64,000 bases of DNA from Litoribrevibacter albus (GCF_030159995.1 NZ_BSNM01000013.1:83030-147029); one strand, 5' to 3'; positions 27,706 through 37,407 are shown, numbered from the stretch's first letter. Numbers and translations: made by a program. The notes: generated by a model not told the origin, from the letters alone.

Positions 27706-30334
27706 TTGGAACATTGAACCATTTCAAAATGGAAGTTCATGGATGAGAGCGGATTTCCATTTGCATACTAAGGCGGATAAAGAATTTAAATATACGGGCG
27801 AGGAAAACAGCTTCGTTAATGATTATGTCGATGCTTTAAAGAAAGCTGATATTCGAATAGGTGCTATTACCAATCATAATAAATTTGATGTCGGTGAATA
27901 TAACGCACTTCGTAAGAAAGCCAAGAAAAACGGCATTTTATTGCTTCCAGGTGTTGAGTTATCTGTTAATGACGGTGCAAATGGCGTTCATACTCTCATT
28001 ATATTTTCGCAAGAGTGGATTGAAGGCGGGAAAGATCTAATTAATCAATTCCTCGGGAATGCCTTTAAAGGAAAAACCCCTGCCGAATATGAGCAGGAAA
28101 ATGGTAGGTCTTCGCTTGGTCTTCGGGCAACGTTAGAAGAATTGGATACTTATCATAAGGATTTCTTTATTGTTTTTGCTCACGTTGAGTCCGCCAGCGG
28201 TTTATGGAATGAGCTAGATGGTGGTCGCTTACAAGAACTTGCGAATGACCCTCTGATAAAGAAATATTGCCTTGGATTTCAGAAGGTGCGTACTCACGAT
28301 AAGCCCGACACCAAATGCAGAATAAAGGTTAAAGGCTGGTGGGGAGAAAGCTATCCTGCTGAACTCGAAGGAAGTGATCCGAAGGCAATCAATGAGATTG
28401 GAAGAGGTCAATGTGCGTATTTGAAAATTGGAGAGCTTTCATATGAGTCTGTAAAATATTCATTGAGTGACTTTCAATTCAGAGTAAGAAAAGAGCCAAG
28501 TAAAGTATCGCATTCACACATAGAAGCAATTCGCTATGAGGGAGGCTTACTTGACAACTCAAGAGTACCTTTTTCACCCCATCTTAATTGTTTGATAGGT
28601 ATTCGCGGAAGTGGTAAGTCATCATTGCTCGAATCAATCCGGTATGCTTTAGATATTCCCTTCGGCCAGGTTGCACAGGATAGATCTTATAAGGACGACC
28701 TGATACCTCACTTGTTGCAGAGTGGTGGCAAGATAGTCGTAGAAGCTCGCGATAAACACGGGACTCTATATGAAATAAAGCGAATCCATCGCCATGCTCC
28801 CGAGGTGTATGTTGATGGAATTCTCCAGCCAGGCTTAGCTATACGCCAAACAGTGGTATGGAAGCCACTTTATTTCGGACAAAAAGACCTAGCTGCTGCT
28901 GGCAAAGGATTTGGTCAGGATTTGGTTGAAAAACTGGTTGGCGATTCTTTGAAGCCAATCCGCCAGAAAATACAAGAACGAGTAGACCAACTAGAATCTG
29001 CAATTACAGCTCTCATGGCTCTAAACACTGATGTTGAGCAGAAAGATGCAGATGAAGATGATCTGAAAGACGTTCAATTCAGATTAGATCAGTTTAAAAA
29101 GTATGGAGTTCAAGAAAAGCTTGATAAGCAAGTGGAGTTTGGAAAGGATCTGGCCTACTTTGATCAAGTAATAAAAATTGGAAGTGAATGGGCTGACTCC
29201 ATAAATAATGGAATAGTTGAGGCTGAGGAGTCCGTATCTCACATACCGGAATATACGTCTCAACACAATTCAGATCTATTAATCCGGTTTAATGCTACGT
29301 TCGACACATTGAAAAAAATAATAGAGGAGGCCAAATTGGTCCTTCTCAATATAACTTCAAAAACGGAAGCACTTGAATCTATTAAAACTGAGCTGGAATC
29401 TAAGAAAGACACTCTTAAAGAGGCGTTTGCTGAAACAGAAAGAGAGATTGTCAAAGCTCTGGCAGAAAAGGGCGTCACATCAATCCAACCGGATGAATAT
29501 GTGACACTATCTAATAAGAAAACACAGCTTGAGGCGTCGATAAAGGATCTAAAGAGAAAAACTGATAAATACAAAGAAAAACAGAATGCAGTAATGATTG
29601 CCATTTCGTCACTGAATGAAGCATGGCATGAGGAATATGTGCTAATCACTAAGGCCCTTGAACAGATTAATACTGCCCAATCAGCATTAAAAGTTGAACC
29701 TCAATATAAAGGGGATGCTGAAAAATTTGCTAGTAAAATGGATGAAGTATTTAAGGGGCAGAATATTAGGAAGGAGTATTACAAGAATATTGCTGACAAA
29801 TATGCTGACTTTGGCGAAATATACAAAGACCTTGAGGCGGCAGCAGAGCAAACGAAGAGCAAAGCAGACGTTTTTATTAGGCTGTTTAATGAGAGTCTTT
29901 TTGAGCTTCTTAGCTTTCAGGTTCCCAATAGCTACAAGGTTACGTATCACGGGAAAGATTTGAAGCAACATTCATTAGGGCAAAGGGCATCCGCAATGAT
30001 GCTATTCATCCTGAGCCAAAAAGATTGCGACCTGCTCATGATTGATCAGCCAGAGGACGATCTCGATGGCCAAAGTATTTATGAGGAGGTTGTAAAACTT
30101 ATTCGAGAGCTCAAGCCTAACCAGCAATTCATTTTTGCAACACATAACGCAAATTTCCCAGTTCTAGGTGATGCGGAGCTTGTTGTTAGTTGCCAGTATA
30201 ATGAAGACAAAATAACGGTCGAAGGTGCAAGTATTGATGACAAGGAAAGCCAGAAGAAAATTGTTAATATCATGGAGGGAGGACGGGAAGCGTTTGAACG
30301 CAGGAAGATAATTTATCAGCAGTGGGAACATTAA
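27698..30334 (+). CDS. TrlF-like PHP-domain SMC/RecF-type ATPase
   Basis: 878 residues from ATG 27698, which has AAGAAGGAA upstream; the frame is open from 27665. A PHP phosphoesterase domain starts with 'ADFHLHT' (H21, H23) and continues through 'LLLPGVELSVND'. The ATPase has Walker A G301-I-R-G-S-G-K307-S, a long coiled coil (about 430-680), a signature 'SLGQRASAMM' and Walker B 'CDLLMIDQPEDDLDG', then 'FIFATHNANFPVLGDAE'. This is the layout of TrlF-type proteins, which act on nucleic acids, and of ABC-ATPase defence proteins. The stop TAA (30332-30334) lies inside the TTAA target of the adjacent IS. The coding region appears intact. By eye it is more AT-rich than the BREX genes. Confidence 0.85.
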   Translation: MADWNIEPFQNGSSWMRADFHLHTKADKEFKYTGEENSFVNDYVDALKKADIRIGAITNHNKFDVGEYNALRKKAKKNGILLLPGVELSVNDGANGVHTLIIFSQEWIEGGKDLINQFLGNAFKGKTPAEYEQENGRSSLGLRATLEELDTYHKDFFIVFAHVESASGLWNELDGGRLQELANDPLIKKYCLGFQKVRTHDKPDTKCRIKVKGWWGESYPAELEGSDPKAINEIGRGQCAYLKIGELSYESVKYSLSDFQFRVRKEPSKVSHSHIEAIRYEGGLLDNSRVPFSPHLNCLIGIRGSGKSSLLESIRYALDIPFGQVAQDRSYKDDLIPHLLQSGGKIVVEARDKHGTLYEIKRIHRHAPEVYVDGILQPGLAIRQTVVWKPLYFGQKDLAAAGKGFGQDLVEKLVGDSLKPIRQKIQERVDQLESAITALMALNTDVEQKDADEDDLKDVQFRLDQFKKYGVQEKLDKQVEFGKDLAYFDQVIKIGSEWADSINNGIVEAEESVSHIPEYTSQHNSDLLIRFNATFDTLKKIIEEAKLVLLNITSKTEALESIKTELESKKDTLKEAFAETEREIVKALAEKGVTSIQPDEYVTLSNKKTQLEASIKDLKRKTDKYKEKQNAVMIAISSLNEAWHEEYVLITKALEQINTAQSALKVEPQYKGDAEKFASKMDEVFKGQNIRKEYYKNIADKYADFGEIYKDLEAAAEQTKSKADVFIRLFNESLFELLSFQVPNSYKVTYHGKDLKQHSLGQRASAMMLFILSQKDCDLLMIDQPEDDLDGQSIYEEVVKLIRELKPNQQFIFATHNANFPVLGDAELVVSCQYNEDKITVEGASIDDKESQKKIVNIMEGGREAFERRKIIYQQWEH

Positions 30335-31911
30335 CCCGGAAATTTCACCAAATCTGATACGGCAAGGCCGTTAATCCCTTAAAATCAAGTCGCCAAACAA
30401 TAATTCAAGAGCGACCTTGCCGTGACAAAACGTTACCACAATCCAATGCAGTTTTCCTCCGTAAAGCGCCGCCGTGTTGAGGCCAATTTTGAAGGTGGTG
30501 AAATCACCTCGGACGGAGGTGTTTTGCTGTTGCGTGAGACCGATCAGAAGCTGGGTCTGATTCAGGCAGTCAACCGCGTCATCCAGGACACGCGGGAGCG
30601 CGGGCGTTGTCAGCATTCACAAGTCGAGCTTTTGCGGCAGCGTATTTACGGTCTGGCCTTGGGCTATGAAGACCTCAATGATCACCAGGCCCTACGCCAC
30701 GATGGTGCCATCCAAACGGCGGTGGGCGTTCTCAATCCGTTGGCCAGCCCGTCCACCTTGCATCGCCTGGAACAGCGTCACGACAAGCAGTCAGCGGTTG
30801 CCCTGCATGAGGTGCTGCTACAACAATTCATCGCCAGTTTTAGCAAAGCACCGCGCGAGCTGATTCTGGATTTTGATGCCACACACAATATCGTCCACGG
30901 TGAACAGGAAGGCCGCTATTTCAATGGCTTTTACGACGAATACTGCTTCCTTCCCCTCTATGTTTTTTGTGGTCAACATCTGCTGGTCAGCTATTTGCGT
31001 CCTGCCAGTCGCGGTGCGGCCCATCACGCTCCGGCGGTATTGAAATTGTTGGTCACCGCGTTACGCAAGGTCTGGCCGAAGGTGCGCATCATTCTTCGTG
31101 CCGACGGTGGTTTCTGTGTGCCACGCTTGTTGAACTGGTGTGATTCTGCGGGTATCGAATATGTGATTGGCATGGCCAGCAACAGTAAATTGACGGCAAA
31201 AGCCGGCATCTGGCGCCTGCTATCGCTCACCGGCTACAAGGCCAGTGGTAAACCGCAACAGCACTATGGTGAGTTCCCATACAAAGCGCGAACTTGGCGC
31301 CAGCAACGCCGCATGATCGTCAAGGCCGAGCACAACCCTCTGGGCAACAATACGCGCTATGTGGTGACCAGCCTCACCGACTCCCCGAAACGCATCTACG
31401 ACGAAATCTATTGCGCGCGCGGCAACATGGAGAACTGCATCAAGGAACAGAAATCGCTGTTCTCTGAGCGTACCTCCTGCCACCATTGGTGGCCCAACCA
31501 GCTCCGGCTGCTGTTGTCCGGATTTGCCTATGTGCTGATGCATGGCTTGCGCAGGCTTGCACTGCAAAATACCGTGCTGGAAAAATGCCAGATGGACACG
31601 CTGCGGTTGAAGCTATTGAAAATCGGTGGTGTGGTAATTCGCAACACGCGACGCATCCGCATTCTGTTGTCGAGCAATTTTACTTATCAAGCCGTATTTG
31701 AGAAAGCGGTGCTTTCACTACGCTCAGGTTGACGTTCAAGAGTGCTGCCCCGGCACGCTGACAAACAATGGGGTTGGGGGTAGTGCGCCTGAAGCAGCGT
31801 GAATGGTGGCAATAATGGAGTCAACATGATTGCTATTGCCATTGCACGGGTGCTTTCAGCGCACTTCCGGTTTCAGAGATTCAATTTCTAATGGTTGGTG
31901 AAATTTCCGGG
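30335..31911 (+). mobile_element. IS1380-family insertion sequence, complete
   Basis: 1577 bp bounded by inverted repeats CCCGGAAATTTCACCAA (30335-30351) and its reverse complement (31895-31911). TTAA is duplicated outside both ends (30331-30334 and 31912-31915), consistent with the 4-bp target duplication of this family. A single transposase gene occupies most of the element. The insertion leaves the stop codon of the upstream gene unchanged. Confidence 0.92.
30422..31732 (+). CDS. IS1380-family transposase
   Basis: 436 residues from GTG 30422; an internal ATG at 30449 is an alternative. DDE-type elements visible include 'ELILDFDATHNIVHGEQEG' (first Asp region, about 155), 'VRIILRADGGFC' (second Asp, about 225) and the 'YCARGNMENCIKEQK' Y-(2)-R-(3)-E-type block (about 325-340). 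These are the family hallmarks. It is intact within the terminal repeats of the element, so the IS may still be able to move. Confidence 0.93.
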   Translation: MTKRYHNPMQFSSVKRRRVEANFEGGEITSDGGVLLLRETDQKLGLIQAVNRVIQDTRERGRCQHSQVELLRQRIYGLALGYEDLNDHQALRHDGAIQTAVGVLNPLASPSTLHRLEQRHDKQSAVALHEVLLQQFIASFSKAPRELILDFDATHNIVHGEQEGRYFNGFYDEYCFLPLYVFCGQHLLVSYLRPASRGAAHHAPAVLKLLVTALRKVWPKVRIILRADGGFCVPRLLNWCDSAGIEYVIGMASNSKLTAKAGIWRLLSLTGYKASGKPQQHYGEFPYKARTWRQQRRMIVKAEHNPLGNNTRYVVTSLTDSPKRIYDEIYCARGNMENCIKEQKSLFSERTSCHHWWPNQLRLLLSGFAYVLMHGLRRLALQNTVLEKCQMDTLRLKLLKIGGVVIRNTRRIRILLSSNFTYQAVFEKAVLSLRSG

Positions 31912-32045
31912 TTAATGTATGTATGGCCAGCATGACATTTGAAAACGAGGGTCGGCAACGGTTCATTCATTAAACAGCCAGATGCTTGAAATGCCTTGCT
32001 CGGTCTACAATCACGGCCTAGCCATAGCTAAATAGACAGCCCAGT
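31733..32045. other. Non-coding stretch: IS1380 right end plus short flank
   Basis: 31733-31911 is the untranslated right end of the insertion sequence, with its terminal repeat. 31912-32045 is host flank in which I see no supported gene, promoter or terminator. Confidence 0.6.
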
Positions 32046-32363
32046 TTAATCCGGTCTCTCAATTTTAATCCACTCTGCTGAGACCTCGGTATTGCTGGTA
32101 TTGCAGTTGTATCCCTTGGGAAAAGAGGAGTTAACCTGGTACTTATTCTCAATCGCCTCCAGAAGGGTTTTGAGCATATACTTTGAACCTATCGGCGTTC
32201 CAGGTGTTCCTGCAAGACGGGATATACCGGAAGAATTGGTGTATATCACTTCCCCGGAATCGCTAACCTTCAGTCCTTTAATATATTCTGCCTGACACTC
32301 GACAGATGCAGTTGCTATGTTGGAAGTCATTGCCAGGGTTGTTATCAATAGAATATTTTTCAT
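32046..32363 (-). CDS. Small secreted protein with signal peptide, function unknown
   Basis: About 105 residues from an ATG at 32361-32363 preceded by AAGGAAG at the right distance. The frame also opens 27 bases further upstream, in sequence next to the transposon end. Residues 1-19 are a clear signal peptide ('MKNILLITTLAMTSNIATA'). The mature part has two cysteines (after cleavage 'SVECQAEYIKG' and 'KGYNCNTS') that could form a disulfide. I do not recognise the family. Its 5' end is 20 bases from the Tn3-family terminal repeat, so its original promoter has probably been replaced. Confidence 0.6.
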   Translation of the reverse strand: MKNILLITTLAMTSNIATASVECQAEYIKGLKVSDSGEVIYTNSSGISRLAGTPGTPIGSKYMLKTLLEAIENKYQVNSSFPKGYNCNTSNTEVSAEWIKIERPD

Positions 32364-32382
32364 GATGCTTCCTTGGACCCGC

Positions 32383-32449
32383 GGGGGCATTTGAACGAGA
32401 ACCTACGGTTTTGAACCCAGTGACCACGTCGAAACCGTAGGTTTCCGTC
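32383..32449 (+). repeat. Left terminal inverted repeat of the Tn3-family transposon
   Basis: Pairs with 47406-47472. The first 33 bases differ at one position. Each copy also holds an internal dyad, CTACGGTTTTGAA...TCGAAACCGTAG. The tnpA stop codon lies four bases inside. Confidence 0.9.
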
Positions 32450-32452
32450 GAA

Positions 32453-33159
32453 TCATCCCTTCTCCTCATCTTCAATAAAGTATGTACCGTTGGGTAACAC
32501 ATGCTTATAGGGCAACAACGAGATATGAGATAAGGTCTCGTCGTCGATTTCCTCCCCTTGCTGCCGAAGCTGCTCCACAATGTCGCTTATCTTGATGGTG
32601 TTCCAGTACAGAATGGCATTGGACACAAAGCTGAGACTACTGGCCTTGTTCATGATTTCTTCATAGTCGCCTGTGGTGAATTCACCCTGATCCGCAAAGA
32701 ATATCCAGCGCGGCAGTTTATGTCGGTATTCCCCTTTATTCAGTTGCCGTTGGACGGTTTGACGGAGTTCTTTGTCAGTCAGGTACCGCAGAATGTATTC
32801 GGTCTTGATAATCCGCCCCAAGTTCGTAAAGGCTTTGGTGAGGCGATCCGAAGGTGAACTATTGGTTAATCGTTGGACGATGACGTGTGCTGGCGCAGTT
32901 TTCTGCTTCAGTGAAATCGCCACTCGCATCATATATTCCCACTGTTCCTCAATGATGGCCAGATCGGCTGTTTTGGTGAGTAAATGGTTGAGGTCGCCGT
33001 AATCGACGGTTTTGTCAATACGGTAAAGCTGCTGATCTTTGAGATCCCGAATGCGCGGCATAAAGTAGAATCCGAGCAAATGACAGAGTGCGAAGACGAT
33101 TTCGGTATAGCCATGTGTATCGGTGGTGTGCTCCCGGATTTTCAGAATCGTGTTGTTTT
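32453..33159 (-). pseudogene. tnpA: 3' part of Tn3-family transposase tnpA (C-terminal about 233 residues)
   Basis: The minus-strand reading from the IS21 junction gives 'NNTILKIREHTTDTHGYTEIVFALCHLLGF', then 'YRIDKTVDYGDLN' and the usual Tn3 C-terminus, ending at TGA 32453-32455. It holds the last part of the DDE catalytic domain (the Asp/Glu region around 'HTTDTHGYTE'). It joins in frame to the fragment upstream of 39275 once the IS21 element and one copy of GTTTT are removed (…LLEN / NTIL…). As separated here it cannot yield a working transposase. Confidence 0.9.
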
Positions 33160-33341
33160 TGCGTATTCCAGACCAAGGTTGCCACTGATTCCAGACGAAG
33201 CCTGCCACCCATTCCACGCGAAAGCTGCCACTGATTCCACGGCAAAGCTGCCACCCTGGCAGGCTGCCTGATTCCCCCATCAAAACGTCCGGCGCGGGAT
33301 AACTAACGGTACTCTGCTCCTTTTCATCCGGAGAGGGCCAG

Positions 33342-33980
33342 ATGCCAGCGAAGAGGTTATCCATGCGTAAAATCAAAGAAGTCCTTCGCCTCAAGTGGGA
33401 GCGAGGGCTTAGCAACCGACAGGTTGCCGCAGCCTGCGGCATCAGTCGCCCCACTGTGAGCGAGTATCTGCGGCGTGCTGCTGAGGCGGAGCTTGGCTGG
33501 CCGCTGCCAGAGGATCTGAGTGAAGCCCAGCTGGAGCAACGGCTGTTCCCGCCACCACCGGATCTACCGGCACAGGTCCGAGGCATTCCAGACTGGCAGC
33601 GGATCCACGATGAGCTCCGGGGCAAGAACGTCACCCTGTTCCTGCTCTGGCAGGAGTACCGGGAAGCCAATCCGGATGGCTACCAGTACAGCTGGTTCTG
33701 CGAGCACTACCGGGCCTGGCAGGGCAAGCTGGATCTGGTGATGCGTCAGGACCACCGAGCCGGTGAAAAGCTGTTCGTGGACTATGCTGGGCACACGGTG
33801 CCCGTCATTGATCGCACCACCGGTGAGATCCATGAGGCGCAAGTCTTTGTGGCGGTGATGGGTGCGTCCAATTACACCTACGCCGAGGCCACCTGGAGCC
33901 AGACACTGCCGGACTGGATCGGCTCTCACATCCGGACTTTCGAGTTCTTGGGCGGCGTGCCGGAACTGGTGGTCCCCGAT
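33342..33980 (+). pseudogene. istA: istA 5' fragment (IS21 transposase, first 213 codons)
   Basis: Begins 'MPAKRLSMRKIKEVLRLKWERG' (part) with a helix-turn-helix ('LSNRQVAAACGISRPTVSEYLR') and an integrase-type catalytic core holding the first two Asp: 'KLFVDYAGHTVPVID' and 'GGVPELVVPD'. The reading frame stops making sense as IstA after codon 213 (GAT, 33978-33980), where the RIT element begins. The frame continues 26 residues into the RIT end before stopping. The remainder resumes at 37501. Confidence 0.92.
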
Positions 33981-33998
33981 TATGTGTCCCGGCACATA

Positions 33999-34091
33999 AT
34001 CCGGATTATGTTCCCAATCCCATTATGTTCCGTTCACCCTGGAAGCCCTTGAATCCATAGGGAGGATCCCGTGTAAAAGGACACATAACGA
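33999..34091 (+). repeat. RIT left inverted repeat
   Basis: Pairs with 37408-37500. The outer 39 bases (ATCCGGATTATGTTCCCAAT...) match perfectly; the inner part is imperfect, sharing CATAGGGAGG and CACATAACGA. Confidence 0.88.
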
Positions 34092-34145
34092 CAGATGCCG
34101 TTTGGGCGCATGATTTCCTTTCCTACATCCAGAAAGGAGATTGTC

Positions 34146-35408
34146 ATGTTAGAACATTACTTCGTTAAGCCCGATACCATCGATGCGATCCGCGCTTCCT
34201 GGATCGCGGAACCGATTGAGCAGTACGTTGCGTGGTTAGCCGGGCACGGATACAGGCCCAGGGTAATCTTGCGGCGAGTCCCACTCCTGAGGCAGTTTGG
34301 CGAGTTTGCTCGCGATCATGGTGCCACGCAGTGGAGCGAGCTTCCGACTCATGTCGAGCCTTATGTAAAGCACTGGGTAAAGGTTCACGCCAAGAACGCA
34401 TACCAGGCAAAGCGATGGGTGGCTAATGATGCTCGTACACCGATCGAGCAATTGCTGTCCCTGATGTTGCCCGATTTCCGCGGAACAGGTCGGAGACGGA
34501 CCAGCCAAGATCCCTTCCTGGTTCAGGCACCGGGGTTCTTTGTTTATCTGCGTGAAGAACGGGGCCTGCGCGAGCTGTCTCTCCGGCACTATGGCCATTA
34601 TCTGCATAACCTGGAAGCCTACCTGGCGCGAATCAACCTGCTGCATTTGTCCGAGCTCACTCCAGCCATACTCAGTGCGTTTGTGGTGGAGAGCGGTCGC
34701 CGATTGAGCCCGCATTCTATGACGGGGCTGTGCAGCTCCTTGCGAGTCTTCCTGCGCTACCTGTACCGCGAGCAGCTGATCAATCGCGATCTCGGCGCTA
34801 CCGTAGAGTCCCCGCGTCGGTATCAGCTGGCCGATCTCCCGCGTTCGATCTCCTGGGACGACGTCCGGCGCATGCTAGATGTTGTTGATCGGCGCAGTGC
34901 TCTGGGCAAGCGCGACTATGCCATTCTACTTTTGCTCGTCACGTATGGACTGCGCGGCCATGAGGTGGCCGGATTGACACTGGAGCATATTGACTGGAAG
35001 AGAGAACGCCTGTTGGTGCCGCAGCGCAAGGCGGGACACACCACTGCGTACCCTCTCTCTTCAGTAGTAGGCGAAGCTATTCTCGACTACTTAAAAAATG
35101 CACGCCCACACGTCGAGGAGCGAAGGCTGTTTTTCCGGGTTCTGGCGCCCGTCCGACCTGTGACGGCGGTTACTGTGTCCAGCCGCGCGACGCACTACCT
35201 GCGCAAAGCGGGTATTAATGTCCGTCGCCCAGGTTCGCACACCTTGCGCCACACTTGCGTACAGCGATTGGTCGATGCCGAGTTCAACTTCAAGGTCATC
35301 GGCGATTACGTTGGTCATGCGTCGCCAAGTTCCACCCGCATCTATACCAAGGTGGACGTGGAAACCCTGCGCATGGTGGCGCTGGGCCACGAGGAGGTGC
35401 TGCCATGA
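34146..35408 (+). CDS. RIT tyrosine recombinase A
   Basis: 420 residues from ATG 34146, which has AGAAAGGAG just upstream; the longer frame from 34095 lacks a ribosome site. Tyrosine recombinase catalytic elements are visible: Arg in 'TYGLRGHEVAGLTLEHID', HxxR in 'SHTLRHTCVQRL', and His plus Tyr in 'YVGHASPSSTRIYTKV'. The N-terminal part is a SAM-like DNA-binding domain ('FFVYLREERGLRELSLRHY', in part). Its stop overlaps the start of the second recombinase (ATGA). The three products are thought to act together in movement of the element. Confidence 0.92.
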   Translation: MLEHYFVKPDTIDAIRASWIAEPIEQYVAWLAGHGYRPRVILRRVPLLRQFGEFARDHGATQWSELPTHVEPYVKHWVKVHAKNAYQAKRWVANDARTPIEQLLSLMLPDFRGTGRRRTSQDPFLVQAPGFFVYLREERGLRELSLRHYGHYLHNLEAYLARINLLHLSELTPAILSAFVVESGRRLSPHSMTGLCSSLRVFLRYLYREQLINRDLGATVESPRRYQLADLPRSISWDDVRRMLDVVDRRSALGKRDYAILLLLVTYGLRGHEVAGLTLEHIDWKRERLLVPQRKAGHTTAYPLSSVVGEAILDYLKNARPHVEERRLFFRVLAPVRPVTAVTVSSRATHYLRKAGINVRRPGSHTLRHTCVQRLVDAEFNFKVIGDYVGHASPSSTRIYTKVDVETLRMVALGHEEVLP

Positions 35409-36394
35409 CCGCCTCCTTCCACAGCGTACTAGGCAAGGATTTTTCGGCTTACTTGAGTTACAAGCGCGCGCTGGGCCGAAAATTTGATACTGAAGAGCTC
35501 GCCTTGCAATTATTCGATCGCTTTTTGGTCGAGGAACGGGTGAGTGATGCGGCGTTAGTGCAACCGGCGTTGATTGAGGCCTTTCTCGCTTCGCGGCCAC
35601 GCACTCGCCCACGCAGCTATAACCACCTCTTGGGGGTGCTCCGCTGCTTTTTTGCCTGGCAGGTGGCCCAGGAGCGGCTAGCGCATTCTCCGGTTCGTGC
35701 TCACCCTCAGCCGGTGACTTCCCAGCTTAAACCCTTCCTGTTCGAACCGGCTCAGGTGGAAGACATCCTGACGTTGGCGTCACAGCTTCCGGACAATTCC
35801 CGGGCACCCTGTCGTGGCATGGTCTACCGAACAATCTTCTCGCTGATGTACGGTTTGGGCCTGCGTGTCGGCGAGATTGTGCATCTTCGGTATCGCGACG
35901 TCGATTGCCAGCGCAGCCTTCTGGTGATCGACAAGAGCAAGTTTGGCAAGACGCGTTTGGTCCCCTTTGGCCCGCGCATGGCGCAACAGATCGCTGTCTA
36001 TCTGCAGTTTGGCGTTGATCGGTATGGGTCATGGCAGCCGGATGATCCGGTATTTTCTTTCAGCTTTTTCCCAGAGCGCAAGCCAATGCGTATTGAGACG
36101 GTCAGTCAGACATTTCACCACTTGATACTGAAGATGGATCCGTACGTGCCACCTGGCGTACGCCAACCTCATCTGCACTGCCTGCGCCATTCCTTCGCGG
36201 TCGCAACTCTGCTCCGCTGGTATCGCACCGGCGTGGATCCCAATCAACGGCTCTTTCATCTATCAACCTTCATGGGCCATGCCGACCCGGCATCGACTGC
36301 CTGGTATCTGACCATCACCGAAGCACTGCTCCGGGAGGCGAGCCAACGGTTCGAGCGATTCGCCGATCCCCGCAGAGAGGAGGAGCTATCATGA
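35405..36394 (+). CDS. RIT tyrosine recombinase B
   Basis: 329 residues from ATG 35405, overlapping the end of recombinase A by four bases; the frame is open further upstream but the overlap start fits RIT organisation. Catalytic elements: Arg in 'YGLGLRVGEIVHLRYRDVD', HxxR in 'LHCLRHSFAVATLL', and His plus Tyr in 'FMGHADPASTAWYL'. Its own 3' end overlaps recombinase C by four bases, so all three are translationally coupled. Confidence 0.92.
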   Translation: MTASFHSVLGKDFSAYLSYKRALGRKFDTEELALQLFDRFLVEERVSDAALVQPALIEAFLASRPRTRPRSYNHLLGVLRCFFAWQVAQERLAHSPVRAHPQPVTSQLKPFLFEPAQVEDILTLASQLPDNSRAPCRGMVYRTIFSLMYGLGLRVGEIVHLRYRDVDCQRSLLVIDKSKFGKTRLVPFGPRMAQQIAVYLQFGVDRYGSWQPDDPVFSFSFFPERKPMRIETVSQTFHHLILKMDPYVPPGVRQPHLHCLRHSFAVATLLRWYRTGVDPNQRLFHLSTFMGHADPASTAWYLTITEALLREASQRFERFADPRREEELS

Positions 36395-37407
36395 CGGATC
36401 AATTGGGGCGTCTCGTCTTTGCCTTCGTAGAAGATCACCTTAAATGCCAACGGGGGCTGCGCCCGGCCAGTATCCGAAGTTATAAGGAGAGCCTGCGCCT
36501 GTTCTTGCAATTCGCTGCAAAGGATAAGCATTGCCGGATCACCCGCTTGGAACTGGCTGATCTCACTGGCGAGCGAGTGCGCCATTTTTTGCAACACCTT
36601 GAACAGGAACGTGGTAATGGGGTTAGAACCCGAAACCAGCGCCTGGCGGCGCTGCATACCTTCTTCGAGTATCTTGCCGGCCGTGAGCCCTGCGTGCTCG
36701 GGGAAGCACAGCAAATTGCTTCCATTCCCGTCAAACGCTGGCAACCGGGCGAGACTCTGTATCTCGAACGCGACGAGATTAATGCTCTGTTCGCTGCCTT
36801 GCCCACCGACCACCCTCAGGCTCTGCGCGACCAAGCCTTGCTTCGCTTCCTTTATAACACCGGAGCACGCGTACAGGAGGTAGCGGATCTGCGCGCAACG
36901 CACCTGGAACTCGGTTCTGAGCCCCGAGTACGGCTGCATGGTAAAGGTGACAAATGGCGTACCTGTCCTTTGTGGACGCGAACAGCGGGTCTGATGCAGG
37001 ACTTACTGGAGCAAAATCGGCAACGACGCCACTCCAATGACGCTGTCTTCCTAGCCCGCAACAGTGCGCCGCTGACCAGATTTGGTATCTACAAGATCGT
37101 GCGGCGTCATACCGTCAAGGTGGTGAAGAAAAGCGCAGATGGCACAGTGCGGCACATCTCACCCCATGTCTTACGCCACACGACGGCCGTGCATTTGCTT
37201 GAAGCAGGTGTCGAGGTCAACGTCATCCGCGCCTGGCTTGGACACGTCAGTTTGGAGACCACCAACCGATACGCCGAGATCACCCTCCGAATGAAAGTGG
37301 ACGCGCTGCGCACCTGTGAGCCTATTTGGGATTCTCCGGCGGAGTCCCACCGAAAGCCAGTATGGCGATCCAATTCCGAGCTGCTGCAATGGCTGGAATC
37401 CCTGTGA
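36391..37407 (+). CDS. RIT tyrosine recombinase C
   Basis: 338 residues. The catalytic set is complete: Arg in 'YNTGARVQEVADLRA', HxxR in 'PHVLRHTTAVHLLEAG', and His plus Tyr in 'WLGHVSLETTNRYAEI'. It resembles the XerC/D type. The stop codon is directly followed by the right inverted repeat of the element at 37408. All three recombinases look intact, so the element may still be active. Confidence 0.92.
   Translation: MTDQLGRLVFAFVEDHLKCQRGLRPASIRSYKESLRLFLQFAAKDKHCRITRLELADLTGERVRHFLQHLEQERGNGVRTRNQRLAALHTFFEYLAGREPCVLGEAQQIASIPVKRWQPGETLYLERDEINALFAALPTDHPQALRDQALLRFLYNTGARVQEVADLRATHLELGSEPRVRLHGKGDKWRTCPLWTRTAGLMQDLLEQNRQRRHSNDAVFLARNSAPLTRFGIYKIVRRHTVKVVKKSADGTVRHISPHVLRHTTAVHLLEAGVEVNVIRAWLGHVSLETTNRYAEITLRMKVDALRTCEPIWDSPAESHRKPVWRSNSELLQWLESL

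Noticed and set aside
33160..33670. Minus-strand frame running from istA into the tnpA 3' fragment as one 405-residue protein
   Set aside because: Only the part below 33160 is Tn3-like. The upstream part is antisense to istA and the IS21 end, so the apparent protein is an artefact of the insertion.
33564..33995. 143-codon minus-strand frame
   Set aside because: Antisense of istA 5' fragment with low-complexity composition.
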